Assembly: GCF_031843945.1 (NCBI RefSeq)
Contig: NZ_JAVTJJ010000011.1
Location: 1 to 64,000, forward strand
DNA from: Paracidovorax sp031843945
Lineage (GTDB): Bacteria; Pseudomonadota; Gammaproteobacteria; Burkholderiales; Burkholderiaceae_C
Length of the DNA: 64,000 nucleotides
Direction of reading: 5' to 3'
The notes under the pieces: generated by a model
The model's input: only the letters and a program-made list of their open reading frames with translations
The model's database searches: none
Told to the model about the DNA's origin: nothing
Translations under genes and position numbers: made by a program
Shown here: positions 16,100-24,653 of the stretch, one piece after another
Layout of the letters: each line of letters opens with the position of its first letter
Numbering within the stretch: the first letter of the stretch is position 1

Positions 16100-17386
16100 A
16101 TGCCACTCTTTCCCCACGGGCACGCCACCCATCCGCAATGGCGAATGGCCACCGCGCTGGTGCTGGCGCAACTGCGTGCGCAGATGGCTTTGCCGCAATA
16201 CGCCTCTGCGCCCGCGCTGGGCCTGCTCTACATCACCGACCATTACGCGGGCGATGCGGTTGAACTGCTCGACTTTCTTTCCGCCGAACTGCCCGAGGTG
16301 ACCGACTGGAGCGGCACCGTGGGCGTGGGCGTGGCTGCCAACAACGCCGAATACTTCGACGAGCCGGCGCTGTCGGTGATGCTGCTGGATCTGCCCGCAG
16401 ACCAATACCGCGTGTTCTCCGGCGTGGCGCCGCTGGCGCACAGTGGTGCGGCCACGGGCGGCTTTGAGGCACATACGGCGCTGGTGCATGCCGACGGCGG
16501 CACGCCCGAGCTGGCCGAGCTGATCAACGAGGTGGCAGACCGCACGGCCACCGGCTATCTCTTCGGCGGCCTGGTGGCCAGCCGGGGCCCGAGCGTGCAG
16601 TTCGCCGTGGGCGGCAACGGCAACATCGCCGGCCAGGGCGCTGCCGGCGGCGTGTTCGACGGCGGACTGTCGGGCGTGGCCTTTGGCGCTGGCGTGCCGC
16701 TGCTCTCGCGCGTTACGCAAGGCTGCCAGCCCATCGGGCCGTTGATGACGGTGACGGCGGCGCACGACAACGTGGCGCTGGAGTTGAACCATGAGCCCGC
16801 GCTTGATGCGCTGCTGGACACGCTGAACATCTCGCTCGACGGCGATCCGCAACCCGCCCTGCGCACCGTGCGTGCCACGCTGGCCGGGCTGGTGGATGAG
16901 GGCACGCAGCCGCTGGGCCGCACCGGGCACTTCGGCACCGACGTGCGGGTGCGCCACATCGTTGGGCTGGACGCCACGCGGCGCGGCGTGGCCCTGGCCG
17001 ACCGGGTGGAGCCCGGCATGCGGCTGGCGTTCTGCCAGCGCAACGTGAATGCGGCGCGCGCCGACCTGATGCGCGTGTGTGCCGAAATCCGCGAAGAGCT
17101 GTCGCCCGAAACGCAGGACGAAGACGCGCTGGCGCAGGCATCGGCCATAGACGGCGGGCTGCAACGGCAAGACCCGCAGCGGCAGATTCTGGGCGCCATC
17201 TACGTCAGCTGTTCAGGGCGCGGCGGGCCGCACTTTGGCGGCCCGAGCGCGGAGCTACAGATCGTGCGGCACGCGCTGGGCGACGTGCCGCTGGTGGGCT
17301 TCTTCGCCGCAGGCGAGATCGCGCACCACCGGCTGTACGGCTACACCGGCGTGCTCACAGTGTTCATCGACGAAGCGATCCACTGA
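16100..17386 (+). CDS. FIST-domain sensory protein
   Basis: 428 residues containing FIST N and FIST C domains. Typical blocks are LGLLYITDHYAG near residue 35, GTVGVGVAANNAEYFDEPALSV near 74, LVASRGPSVQF near 150 and QGCQPIGP near 212. The C-terminal part has GRGGPHFGGPSAELQIV and PLVGFFAAGEIA. FIST proteins are thought to sense small ligands such as amino acids and are usually coupled to kinases or cyclic-di-GMP enzymes. None is adjacent here. It has no membrane segment and is monocistronic, ending at repeat copy 2. Confidence 0.87.
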   Translation: MPLFPHGHATHPQWRMATALVLAQLRAQMALPQYASAPALGLLYITDHYAGDAVELLDFLSAELPEVTDWSGTVGVGVAANNAEYFDEPALSVMLLDLPADQYRVFSGVAPLAHSGAATGGFEAHTALVHADGGTPELAELINEVADRTATGYLFGGLVASRGPSVQFAVGGNGNIAGQGAAGGVFDGGLSGVAFGAGVPLLSRVTQGCQPIGPLMTVTAAHDNVALELNHEPALDALLDTLNISLDGDPQPALRTVRATLAGLVDEGTQPLGRTGHFGTDVRVRHIVGLDATRRGVALADRVEPGMRLAFCQRNVNAARADLMRVCAEIREELSPETQDEDALAQASAIDGGLQRQDPQRQILGAIYVSCSGRGGPHFGGPSAELQIVRHALGDVPLVGFFAAGEIAHHRLYGYTGVLTVFIDEAIH

Positions 17387-17419
17387 TCGATCCTCTTCAT
17401 CTCGGTTTTGAATGAAATA

Positions 17420-17470
17420 GGGCTCTAGCGCTTATCCAATAAGCGCTAAATGCTATTAAATTAATAGCAA
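17420..17470 (+). repeat. Two-hairpin intergenic repeat, copy 2
   Basis: TAGCGCTT..AAGCGCTA hairpin and GCTATTAAATTAATAGC hairpin, preceded by GGCTC. It lies between convergent FIST and dadA genes. Confidence 0.9.
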
Positions 17471-17483
17471 AAATACGTGGGCC

Positions 17484-18785
17484 TTACGCCGGCTGCCATT
17501 GCGGCGCAGGTGCCGGCGGCATGCCGGCGAAAGCGAAGTCCAGCTCCGGCGCCAGCCCGCTCACGATGCGCGCGATCGACTTGCCCGAGCCGCACGCATG
17601 CGTCCAGCCCAGCGTGCCGTGGCCCGTGTTCAAGAACAGGTTGCCGATCTTCGTCTTGCCGATCAGCGGCACGTTGCTCGGCGTGGCCGGGCGCAGGCCG
17701 GTCCAGAACTGGGCCTGGGCGGCATCGCCCGCGCCAGGAAAGAGCTGCTCCACGCGGCGCACGATGGCGTCGTAGCGCACGGGGTTCAAGTCGCGCCCGT
17801 AGCCGTTCAGCTCGGCCGTGCCGGCGATGCGCAACCTGTCGCCGCGCTCGCTGGTGTAGCGCGAGAAGACCAGCTTGTATTCGTCGTCCGTCAGGCTCAC
17901 CTCGTAGGCCGCTGCAGCGTCGCGCACCGGCATGGTCACCGAATAGCCCTTGGCAGGGTAGATCGGCAGCCGAATGCCCAGCGGCTCGGCCAGCAGCGGG
18001 CTGAACGAACCCATGGCCATCACGTAGGCGTCGGCGCGCACGCGCTCGAAGCGGCCGTCGGCGTTGGTGATCTCCACATGATCGATGGCGCCACCGACCG
18101 TGCGCAGCGCGGTGATGTGGCAGCCCAGGCGGAATTGAACGCCTGCCGCCTCCGCCAGCCGTGCCAGTTCGCGCGTGAAGGTGTTGGCGTCGCCCGATTC
18201 GTCTTCAGCCGTGTAGGTGGCGCCGGCTAGCTGCGGGCGCATGTGAGCGAGGGCGGGCTCCAGCCGCACGGCCTCGTCGGCGCTGACCACGCGGCGCTCG
18301 CAGCCCAAGGCACGCATCTGCTCGGCGGGTGCCAGGGCGCCTTCGAATTCTTTCTGGCTGGTGTAGAAGTGCAGGATGCCCTGCGTGCGCTGGTCGTACT
18401 GGATGTTCGTGTCGCGGCGCAGCTGCTGCAGTGTCTCGCGGCTGTACGTGCCCAGGCTCACGATCTGCTCGATGTTGTGGCGCGTGCGCGCCGGCGTGCA
18501 TTCGCGCAAGAACTGCAATCCCCAGAGCCACTGGCGCATGTCGCCCCGCAGGCGAAACAGCAAAGGCGCATCTTCGCGGCCCAGCCATTGCAGCACCTTC
18601 AGCGGCGCGCTGGGGTTGGCCCAGGGCTCGGCGTGGCTGACCGAGATCTGCCCGCCGTTGGCGAAGCTGGTTTCCGCGCCGGGCGCGGCCTGGCGGTCGA
18701 TCACGGTCACGTCGTGGCCGAGCTGTTGCAGGAAATAAGCGGAGGTGGTGCCGAGCAAGCCGGCGCCGAGAACGATCACGCGCAT
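17484..18785 (-). CDS. dadA: D-amino acid dehydrogenase DadA-like (glycine-controlled)
   Basis: 433 residues, full DadA length. The FAD-binding loop is VIVLGAGLLGTTSAYFLQQLG at the start, NGGQISVSHAEPWANP follows, YPAKGYSVTMP is near residue 277, and GLRPATPSNVPLIG with GHGTLGWTHACGSGK are near the C-terminus. The enzyme oxidises D-amino acids to keto acids, passing electrons to the respiratory chain at the inner membrane. The leader carries a tandem glycine riboswitch, so expression is expected to follow glycine. A role in oxidising glycine to glyoxylate is therefore possible, by inference. No alanine racemase gene is next to it. Confidence 0.9.
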   Translation of the reverse strand: MRVIVLGAGLLGTTSAYFLQQLGHDVTVIDRQAAPGAETSFANGGQISVSHAEPWANPSAPLKVLQWLGREDAPLLFRLRGDMRQWLWGLQFLRECTPARTRHNIEQIVSLGTYSRETLQQLRRDTNIQYDQRTQGILHFYTSQKEFEGALAPAEQMRALGCERRVVSADEAVRLEPALAHMRPQLAGATYTAEDESGDANTFTRELARLAEAAGVQFRLGCHITALRTVGGAIDHVEITNADGRFERVRADAYVMAMGSFSPLLAEPLGIRLPIYPAKGYSVTMPVRDAAAAYEVSLTDDEYKLVFSRYTSERGDRLRIAGTAELNGYGRDLNPVRYDAIVRRVEQLFPGAGDAAQAQFWTGLRPATPSNVPLIGKTKIGNLFLNTGHGTLGWTHACGSGKSIARIVSGLAPELDFAFAGMPPAPAPQWQPA

Positions 18786-18799
18786 GTTGAAGCCTTTGA

Positions 18800-18850
18800 G
18801 GGTTCAAGCGCTGGGAATACGGGCGCGGGCAGCTATTGAATTTATAGCGT
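18800..18850 (-). repeat. Degenerate copy of the two-hairpin repeat
   Basis: CAAGCGCT near 18807 and AGCTATTGAATTTATAGC at 18831-18848 match the repeat arms, but the first hairpin has decayed. It lies in the dadA leader between riboswitch and start codon. Confidence 0.45.
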
Positions 18851-18879
18851 GCAGCAGGCGTACGTGAGCCCAGCTGCCG

Positions 18880-19078
18880 CTCCCCCTGTCCTTGGTACCT
18901 GAGAGATTCACCCTGCGCCAACATGGCGCGGGGTTTGCTCCTTCGGTGCGCCATGGCTTGCATGGCGGCTCTCCAGACGGCTTTGATAATGGTGCAGTAC
19001 GGAACCTGAGCGTGTATGGGAGTTTGCGCCTTCGGTGGAGCGGCCCGCTGTGCGTGGCCGTTCGCTCTCCTGCGGGTG
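18880..19078 (-). promoter_or_regulatory. Tandem glycine riboswitch
   Basis: Read on the minus strand, the distal aptamer (about 18976-19078) shows GCAGGAGAGCG, CACCGAAGGCGCAAA and GCTCAGGT. The linker leads into CTGGAGAGC (18968-18976). The proximal aptamer (about 18880-18975) shows CACCGAAGGAGCAAA, AATCTCTCAGGTACC and AAGGACAGGGGGAG. This is the two-aptamer architecture of the glycine family. It lies 95 bases upstream of dadA on the same strand. The distal copy is less well conserved after its CTCAGG block. Confidence 0.9.
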
Positions 19079-19155
19079 GCATGGTAACCGCGAAGGCGCG
19101 CCGCGCACAACAGTGCGGCGTAGCGGCGGCGCGTCAGTGCGGCTTCAGCGCTGCA

Positions 19156-20337
19156 TCACTGCGGGCTGGGAAACACCGCTTCGCCCAGATTCAGCATCAG
19201 CCGGTTGGCCCAGGCGAACAGGGCGGCGGCATGCAGTGCGTCGAGGATCTCCAGGTCTGACAGGCCGGCACCCCGTAGCGGCTGCAGGTGCTGCGCGCTG
19301 AAAGTGCCCGGCGCGCGCGTCAGGGCCGCGCTGGCCTGGCCGATGGCACGTTCACGGGCGTTGGTGCCGGCGGTGTCGGGGTCGGTGAAGATCTGCGCCA
19401 TCACGTCGTTGCGCTTGGCGAGCTGCTCGAAGCGCTGGGCATGCACCGACGCGCAGTACACGCAACCGTTGACGCGCGAAACCACCGTGGCCGCCACTTC
19501 GCGATCGGCGCGTGCCAGCCCGCCTGGCGCGTACATGATGGCGTTGAAGGCCTGCGAGCGCTCCGACAGCACGCGCGGCTGGTGCGCCAGCAGCAGGTAG
19601 AAGTCGGACGTGCGGGCCTTCGGGTGCGACAGGTCGAGCACGGCGTTCTGCTCTTCGCTGGCCGATGCCACGTCGAGCACGGGCAGCCAGCTTTTCCAGT
19701 CCAGTGTCTCGCTGGTGTAGCCGTTCAGCCGCAGCGGCTCGCCGGGGGCGGGCAGGTTGGCGGGGTGCACGAAGGGCGCGGCGTCGGCCGCTTGCACGGG
19801 CGTTGCTGTCAATGCGGGCGCGGTGCCGGCATCACCCAATTGCGACAATGCGGCCACGCCAGCCACCAGGCGCAACTGGTAGGTGACGAAGCCGATCAAC
19901 TGCGCCAGCAGCACCGTGTCGGGCACGGACAGGCCCGCAGCCGGCAGCGCCAGCAGGGCGGCCTGGTCGCTCTGCGCCGGCTGTGTGGCGAGCGTGCGCG
20001 CGAAGTGGACGATGGCCTGCAGGCGCGTGTCGGCGATGGCGGCGTCGGGCGTCTCGATGAGCGCCTGCAACGCGGGTGTGGGGCGCAGGGGCTCCAGTGC
20101 AGCTCGGTAGTGCGCGGCCAGCGCAGGCAGGCCGCTGACTCTGGCGATATCGTGGGCCACGGCCAGGCGCTCGGCCTGTGTGAGGCCACCGGGCAGGTCG
20201 GGGCCGAGCAGCGCGTCTTCGCAGCCCTGCGTGGCGGTGGCGACCTTGCCCCGCTGATGGCGCACGGCGTGGGCCGCACTGCCGGGCGAGAGGCCGGCGA
20301 TCTGGTCGATGGTGTCGTGCGTGGTGATGGCGGTCAT
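19156..20337 (-). CDS. Fused CMD / alkylhydroperoxidase-domain protein
   Basis: 393 residues, apparently two AhpD-like (carboxymuconolactone decarboxylase) domains in one chain. The N-terminal half (about 1-175) lacks the CxxC pair. The C-terminal half carries it in GCVYCASVHA (Cys292, Cys295, His299), the peroxidase-type redox centre. I recognise the two halves as resembling the Avi_7170 and Avi_7169 protein families, normally seen as neighbours. The gene starts 33 bases after the flavin monooxygenase gene on the same strand, so they likely share a transcript. The substrate is unknown. The TctC-type binding protein upstream suggests an imported organic acid or ester. Confidence 0.8.
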   Translation of the reverse strand: MTAITTHDTIDQIAGLSPGSAAHAVRHQRGKVATATQGCEDALLGPDLPGGLTQAERLAVAHDIARVSGLPALAAHYRAALEPLRPTPALQALIETPDAAIADTRLQAIVHFARTLATQPAQSDQAALLALPAAGLSVPDTVLLAQLIGFVTYQLRLVAGVAALSQLGDAGTAPALTATPVQAADAAPFVHPANLPAPGEPLRLNGYTSETLDWKSWLPVLDVASASEEQNAVLDLSHPKARTSDFYLLLAHQPRVLSERSQAFNAIMYAPGGLARADREVAATVVSRVNGCVYCASVHAQRFEQLAKRNDVMAQIFTDPDTAGTNARERAIGQASAALTRAPGTFSAQHLQPLRGAGLSDLEILDALHAAALFAWANRLMLNLGEAVFPSPQ

Positions 20338-20370
20338 GGGAAGGATTCGTTCAAGGATGCGTTCAGGAAT

Positions 20371-21834
20371 TCAGTTGGGCAGAACGCGCAGGGAGGTGTC
20401 TGCGGGCGTCCATTCGTCGCCCAGCAGTTCGGGCTCGGCATAGGCCTGCAGCACGTTGAAGTGGTGCTCCACATCTTCGCTGTAGAACAAACCCGCCAGG
20501 CCGGTGGCCAGGCGCCGCGCGCCATCGCTGATGGCGGGAATGTCACCTGACACCGTGCCGTGCGACAGCGCTGCCGGGTAGCAAAAGCAATGGATGCGAT
20601 CCAGGCCGGGGCAGGCGCCGGGCGTTTTCTCGCGGAATTCGAACACCGCCCCCAGGTCCGGAGAGTCGGTCAGTTCCTGGTCTTCGTCGCCGGCGGGCGG
20701 CTGGAAGCGTTCGCCCCACGTGCGCACGTGGGGTGCGAACGGCGCATATTCGGGCTTTTGTGCCCAGTCAATGGCAAAGCCGGTGGAGACGATCAGGAAG
20801 TCGAGTGCAAAAACGCCGCGCGGAGTGGTCACGCGTAGTTCGCTGCCCAAATCGTCCACTCGCTGCACCGGGCAGCCCAGGTGAAAGAAGGCATTAGCGT
20901 GGCGCGACACGCGCAACGTGCTGCCGTGCGGCGGCGGCACCTGCGTGGTGTTGATGTAGTGTCGAATGCGCCATTTCCATTCGGCCGGCAGCGCATGGTG
21001 GCCGTGCGTCAGGCCGGGCACGCCTGAGCCCTTCGATTTGTTGATGCGCGGCAGGTCGGTGCGGCGCACCAGCAGGTCGACGCTGGCTGCGCCGCATTCG
21101 AGTGCGGTGGCGGCGCTGTCCATGGCGGACGAACCCGCACCTACGACGCCCACGCGCAGGTTGCGCAATTGCTCGTAGTTCAGCGCGTCGGACGAATGCG
21201 CCCAACGGCTGCGGTGCACGCCCTGCATGAAGGCGGGAATCTGCGGCCCGCCCAGGCCGTCGCGGCCCGTGGCCAGCACCACGCGGCGGGCGAACCAGGT
21301 CGTCGTGCTGCCCTGTGCCTGCACATCCACTTCCACCAGGCCATCACTGCGCGGGCGCACCGCAGTGACGGCATGGCCGTTGCGAACGTCGGCCCGCGTT
21401 ACGCGGCGATACCAGCGCAAATAGTCCATCCACTGCAGGCGCGGGATCTTGTCGAGAGCAGCCCAGGCGGCAGCGCCGAACTGGGCCTCGAACCACGCGC
21501 GGAAGGTGAGCGATGGCAGGCCCAGCGCGGGCCCGGTCAGCTCTTTGGGCGAACGCAGTGTTTCCATGCGCGCGGTGGTGGCCCAGGGGCCTTCTTGGTC
21601 GAGCGGTGCACGGTCCAGCAGCACGGCGGCAATGCCCTGTTGCGCCAGCGCCATGCTGGCCGCTAGGCCCGCCTGGCCGGCCCCGATGACAAGCACGTCG
21701 ACGACGGGCTTGCCCGCGTGCGAGCGCTGCGGCAGCCAGGGTTTGGCGCGCCAGTTCAGGGTCAGCAGGTCATGCTGCAGGCGTTGTTCAAGGGCCGCGA
21801 TGCCGGCTGTATCCGTAGGAGAAGAAGGGGTCAT
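20371..21834 (-). CDS. Flavin-containing NAD(P)/FAD monooxygenase
   Basis: 487 residues with two Rossmann motifs: FAD loop VIGAGQAGLAAS (49-60) and NADPH loop VVGAGSSAMDSAATAL near residue 230. The GPWATTARMETLRSPKELTGP stretch near residue 82 and RRVVLATGRDGLGG near 185 fit the flavin monooxygenase/Baeyer-Villiger-like group. It is cytosolic. It lies between the CMD fusion (33 bases downstream) and the TctC-type protein (200 bases upstream, separated by a GC-rich hairpin repeat). The true substrate cannot be deduced. Confidence 0.85.
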   Translation of the reverse strand: MTPSSPTDTAGIAALEQRLQHDLLTLNWRAKPWLPQRSHAGKPVVDVLVIGAGQAGLAASMALAQQGIAAVLLDRAPLDQEGPWATTARMETLRSPKELTGPALGLPSLTFRAWFEAQFGAAAWAALDKIPRLQWMDYLRWYRRVTRADVRNGHAVTAVRPRSDGLVEVDVQAQGSTTTWFARRVVLATGRDGLGGPQIPAFMQGVHRSRWAHSSDALNYEQLRNLRVGVVGAGSSAMDSAATALECGAASVDLLVRRTDLPRINKSKGSGVPGLTHGHHALPAEWKWRIRHYINTTQVPPPHGSTLRVSRHANAFFHLGCPVQRVDDLGSELRVTTPRGVFALDFLIVSTGFAIDWAQKPEYAPFAPHVRTWGERFQPPAGDEDQELTDSPDLGAVFEFREKTPGACPGLDRIHCFCYPAALSHGTVSGDIPAISDGARRLATGLAGLFYSEDVEHHFNVLQAYAEPELLGDEWTPADTSLRVLPN

Positions 21835-21914
21835 GAAAAGGGTCGATGCAGTAGCCAGTGGGTGCGGAGGGCGGAAAGCGCTGTGCTCACGGAACTTGAA
21901 ACCGGCGCGGGCTA

Positions 21915-22033
21915 GACCAGCAACCCCCGCGGAACTGGCTTTGCCAGGCCGCTGGGGGTGCCCCGATTCCCGAGGCGCGCAGCGCCACGAGAGAAGGGGG
22001 GAGCGGCGCAGTCGCTCAGGGGGGGGCCCTTAT
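21915..22033. repeat. GC-rich hairpin cluster in intergenic spacer
   Basis: CCCCCGCGG..CTGGC pairs imperfectly with GCCAGGCCGCTGGGGG at 21930-21962. It is followed by CCCGATTCCCGAGGCGCG and by GAGAAGGGGGGAGCGG with a run of G before GCCC. Similar G/C-rich intergenic hairpins are common in Comamonadaceae. It may act as a terminator for the TctC-type gene or as a processing site. Confidence 0.5.
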
Positions 22034-23053
22034 CTAGTCAATGCTGATTTTCGCGTTCTTGACGACCTGGGCCCATTTGTTGCGGTCGGCATGCACGGTC
22101 TGGCGGAACTGCTCGGGCGTTTCGACACGGATCGCATTGCCCTGCGACTCGAAGCGCTCGCGCACTTCGGGCTGCTCCAGCACTTCCTTGATCGCGGTGT
22201 TGAGCTTGAGCACGATGGCCGCGTCGGTGCCCTTGGGCGCGAAGATGCCGAACCAGATCGAGCTGTCGAAACCCCTGGTGCCTGGCAGGCCGCTGGAGGC
22301 GATGGTCGGCACTTCCTTGACGGCCGCCACCGGCTTGGCGGTGGTGATGCCCAGCAGGCGCACCTTGCCGGCCTTGTAGTGCGGCAGTACGGTCTGCACC
22401 TGGTTCATGATGCAGCAGGTCTCGCCGCGCACCACTGACGCGATGGCCTCCGGCCCGCCCTTGTAGGGCACGTGCACCATGTTCAGGCCCAGGCGCGAAT
22501 TGAATTCGGCAAATGCCATGTGCGTGCCCGCGCCGTTGCCGGTGGAGGCGTAGTTGTACTTGCCCGGGTGGGCTTTCACCAACTCCACAAATTCCTTGAG
22601 CGTCTTCGCGTCGATGACGTCGGGGTTGACGGTCAGCACATTGGATACGTCCAACACCGGTGCCACCGGCGCGAAATCGGCCTCCACGTCGAAGGGCAGC
22701 TTCTTGTACAGCGCCGCGTTGCTGCCGTGCGTGGCGGCGGTGCCGAAGGAGAGGGTGTAGCCATCTGGCTTGGCGCGGGCAACGTATTCGCTGGCGATGT
22801 TGCCAGCAGCGCCGGACTTGTAATCGATGATGACCGGCTGGCCGAGTTTGTGCGACAGCGGCTCCTGCAGTGCGCGAGCCACCACGTCTACGCCCGAGCC
22901 CGCGGGAAAGCCCATGATCAGCGTGACAGGGTGCTGGGGCCAGTGTGTGGTGTCGGCGTAGGCATGAACGCTGGCCGACAGGGCGGCAGCGCAGGCCAGC
23001 GTGGAAGCGAGCAACGGCAGGGCGCGGCGGCCGTAGGGGAAGAGAATTGACAT
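22034..23053 (-). CDS. Bug/TctC-family periplasmic binding protein
   Basis: 339 residues with a cleavable leader (RALPLLASTLACAAALSASVHAYA). The mature part follows the Bug/TctC pattern: PVTLIMGFPAGSGVDVVAR, GQPVIIDYKSGAAGNIA, HVPYKGGPEAI and KAGKVRLLGITTAKP. It captures small carboxylates in the periplasm, usually for TctAB or TRAP-like permeases, which are absent here, as is typical for the expanded Bug families of this lineage. The start at 23053 was chosen over 23122 because it puts the leader at the N-terminus. It is probably the first gene of the monooxygenase group. Confidence 0.88.
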   Translation of the reverse strand: MSILFPYGRRALPLLASTLACAAALSASVHAYADTTHWPQHPVTLIMGFPAGSGVDVVARALQEPLSHKLGQPVIIDYKSGAAGNIASEYVARAKPDGYTLSFGTAATHGSNAALYKKLPFDVEADFAPVAPVLDVSNVLTVNPDVIDAKTLKEFVELVKAHPGKYNYASTGNGAGTHMAFAEFNSRLGLNMVHVPYKGGPEAIASVVRGETCCIMNQVQTVLPHYKAGKVRLLGITTAKPVAAVKEVPTIASSGLPGTRGFDSSIWFGIFAPKGTDAAIVLKLNTAIKEVLEQPEVRERFESQGNAIRVETPEQFRQTVHADRNKWAQVVKNAKISID

Positions 23054-23241
23054 GGCAGGTTTCCGGAAACGCGTCGCGTCGTTGGAGAGGGAATGAGCGC
23101 GAGATTGTGGTGAAGTGCACATGCGCCGCGCGCTATATGCATATGGCGTGCACCGGTGCGGTTCATGCCATGCGTGTTCCTTCAGGCTCCCATAATTTGC
23201 GTTGCCGGGCCGTCGGCGCGCCCAATCCCAATACGTTGCCC

Positions 23242-24030
23242 ATGGATACTTCGATGTCGCAATCTTCTGATTTCAATCCCCAGCCTGCTGCCGATCTGCT
23301 GACCCATTCCCGCTTAGGCGCTGGTCCCCGGCCCGCCGAGCTTCCTGCATCGCTGCGACCTGGAAATGCTGCGCAGGCCTATGCCGTGCAAGATCGGGTC
23401 GTTGAGGCACGAGGACCCATCGCCGGCTGGAAGGTCGGCGCGCTGTCCCCCGACGCCGAGCCTGCACGCGCCGCGCTGACGCTGGACAGCGTGCATGTCG
23501 GCACTGTGGTGCGCCTGCCTGCCGCCGATTTCCTGGTGATGGGCGTAGAGGCGGAACTGGTCTTCCAGTGCCTTGCCGACCTTCCTGCGCGTGACGATCC
23601 TTATACGCTGGACGAGGTTCGGATAGCCTTTGGCCCGGCCCATGCCGGCATTGAGGTCTGCGATACCCGGTTTGCTACTTGGGGCGGTCAGAGCGTGTGG
23701 AGCCGCTTGGCGGACCAAGCCTGCCACGGCGCGCTGGTGGTGGGCTCCGGGCTCGATGAATGCCGCCCCGTCGATGTAATGCGCCAGCCGGTGCGCCTGG
23801 AGGTCAATGGCGGCACGGTGGTATCACACGAAGCTGGCGGCAACCCCTCTGGCGAACCGCTGCGGTTACTGGTGTGGCTGGCCAATGAAGGGGCGCGCAA
23901 CCTCGGAGGGCTTCGCGCCGGGCACTGGGTCACCACGGGTTCCTGGACCGGCACGCCCATGGTCATGCAGGGAGACGTGGTGGTCGCCGACTTCCCCGGG
24001 GTCGGCCACGCGGAGCTGCGCCTGGAGTGA
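23242..24030 (+). CDS. 2-keto-4-pentenoate hydratase-like protein (FAH superfamily)
   Basis: 262 residues, fumarylacetoacetate-hydrolase superfamily, hydratase/decarboxylase branch (MhpD/DmpE-like). Seen are GWKVGALSPDAEPARAAL near residue 61, the metal-site stretch MGVEAELVFQCL near residue 98 (Glu-x-Glu), HAGIEVCDTRF near 135, and the C-terminal VTTGSWTG. Relatives add water to 2-hydroxypenta-2,4-dienoate in meta-cleavage of aromatics. No other ring-cleavage genes are present, so it may work in another degradation route. It is divergent from the TctC-type gene. Confidence 0.83.
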   Translation: MDTSMSQSSDFNPQPAADLLTHSRLGAGPRPAELPASLRPGNAAQAYAVQDRVVEARGPIAGWKVGALSPDAEPARAALTLDSVHVGTVVRLPAADFLVMGVEAELVFQCLADLPARDDPYTLDEVRIAFGPAHAGIEVCDTRFATWGGQSVWSRLADQACHGALVVGSGLDECRPVDVMRQPVRLEVNGGTVVSHEAGGNPSGEPLRLLVWLANEGARNLGGLRAGHWVTTGSWTGTPMVMQGDVVVADFPGVGHAELRLE

Positions 24031-24093
24031 CCTAGCCCGGGGCTGGGCTGGCGACGCGGAGAATGCATGCGCCGCCCCCGTCCTCGGTCGTTC

Positions 24094-24510
24094 TCAATGT
24101 CGGTACGGATTATCCGGGCGGCGGTCTTGCCTGTTGGGCACGCCGTCGCGATCGCGGTCCCAGCCGCCGCGCTGCATGTTCCAGCGGTCGCCCCGTTGAT
24201 CCCAGTGGGGTTGCCGGTAAAAATAGCCGGGCCGTGCCTGAATCCATTGGCCGGGCACCCATGCGTCGCGGTGGCCGCGGCGCACCCAGTGGCCTTCAGC
24301 CCACACCATGCCCCGCCGTGGAGGAGGTGCGGCCTCGTATCGGGGCGCGGGCGGGGGGCCGTATTGCACGGGTACCCATCCGTGCAGACCACGTTGATGT
24401 TGGGGAACTCCCGCCTGAATCACGACGGTGGCGCTGGTGGCTGCGTGGGCTGCTCCCACTGCGACGAGCGAGGTCAGAACGACGGCGGCGGCATGCATGA
24501 AACGAAGCAT
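24094..24510 (-). CDS. WXXGXW-repeat secreted protein
   Basis: 138 residues. A signal peptide (MHAAAVVLTSLVAVGAAHAA) is followed by a mature chain rich in Arg, Pro, Trp and Tyr. Two W-x-x-G-x-W units are visible (WAEGHW, WVPGQW), as in the YXWGXW/WXXGXW repeat proteins of Burkholderiales envelopes. The tail DRDRDGVPNRQDRRPDN resembles a type-3 calcium-binding repeat. Function is unknown; an envelope location is likely. The upstream side has an AAGGAG ribosome site close to the ATG at 24510. Confidence 0.75.
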   Translation of the reverse strand: MLRFMHAAAVVLTSLVAVGAAHAATSATVVIQAGVPQHQRGLHGWVPVQYGPPPAPRYEAAPPPRRGMVWAEGHWVRRGHRDAWVPGQWIQARPGYFYRQPHWDQRGDRWNMQRGGWDRDRDGVPNRQDRRPDNPYRH

Positions 24511-24653
24511 CTAAATCTCCTTTGACGCGCCCTTCTTCAGGGCTGGAGACTGCATCGTGCAGCGCCTCTGTCAAGGTGTCGTGCTGTGTTGTCGCGCCGC
24601 AGAAAAGCGATGTGTCCGAATGTGCTTTTCGACATGCCGGAGCGGTAGGATCA

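Noticed and set aside
22038..23120. A 360-codon minus-strand frame overlapping the TctC-type gene
   Set aside because: It is the shifted frame of the Bug-family gene and is Arg/Gly/Gln-rich with no motif.
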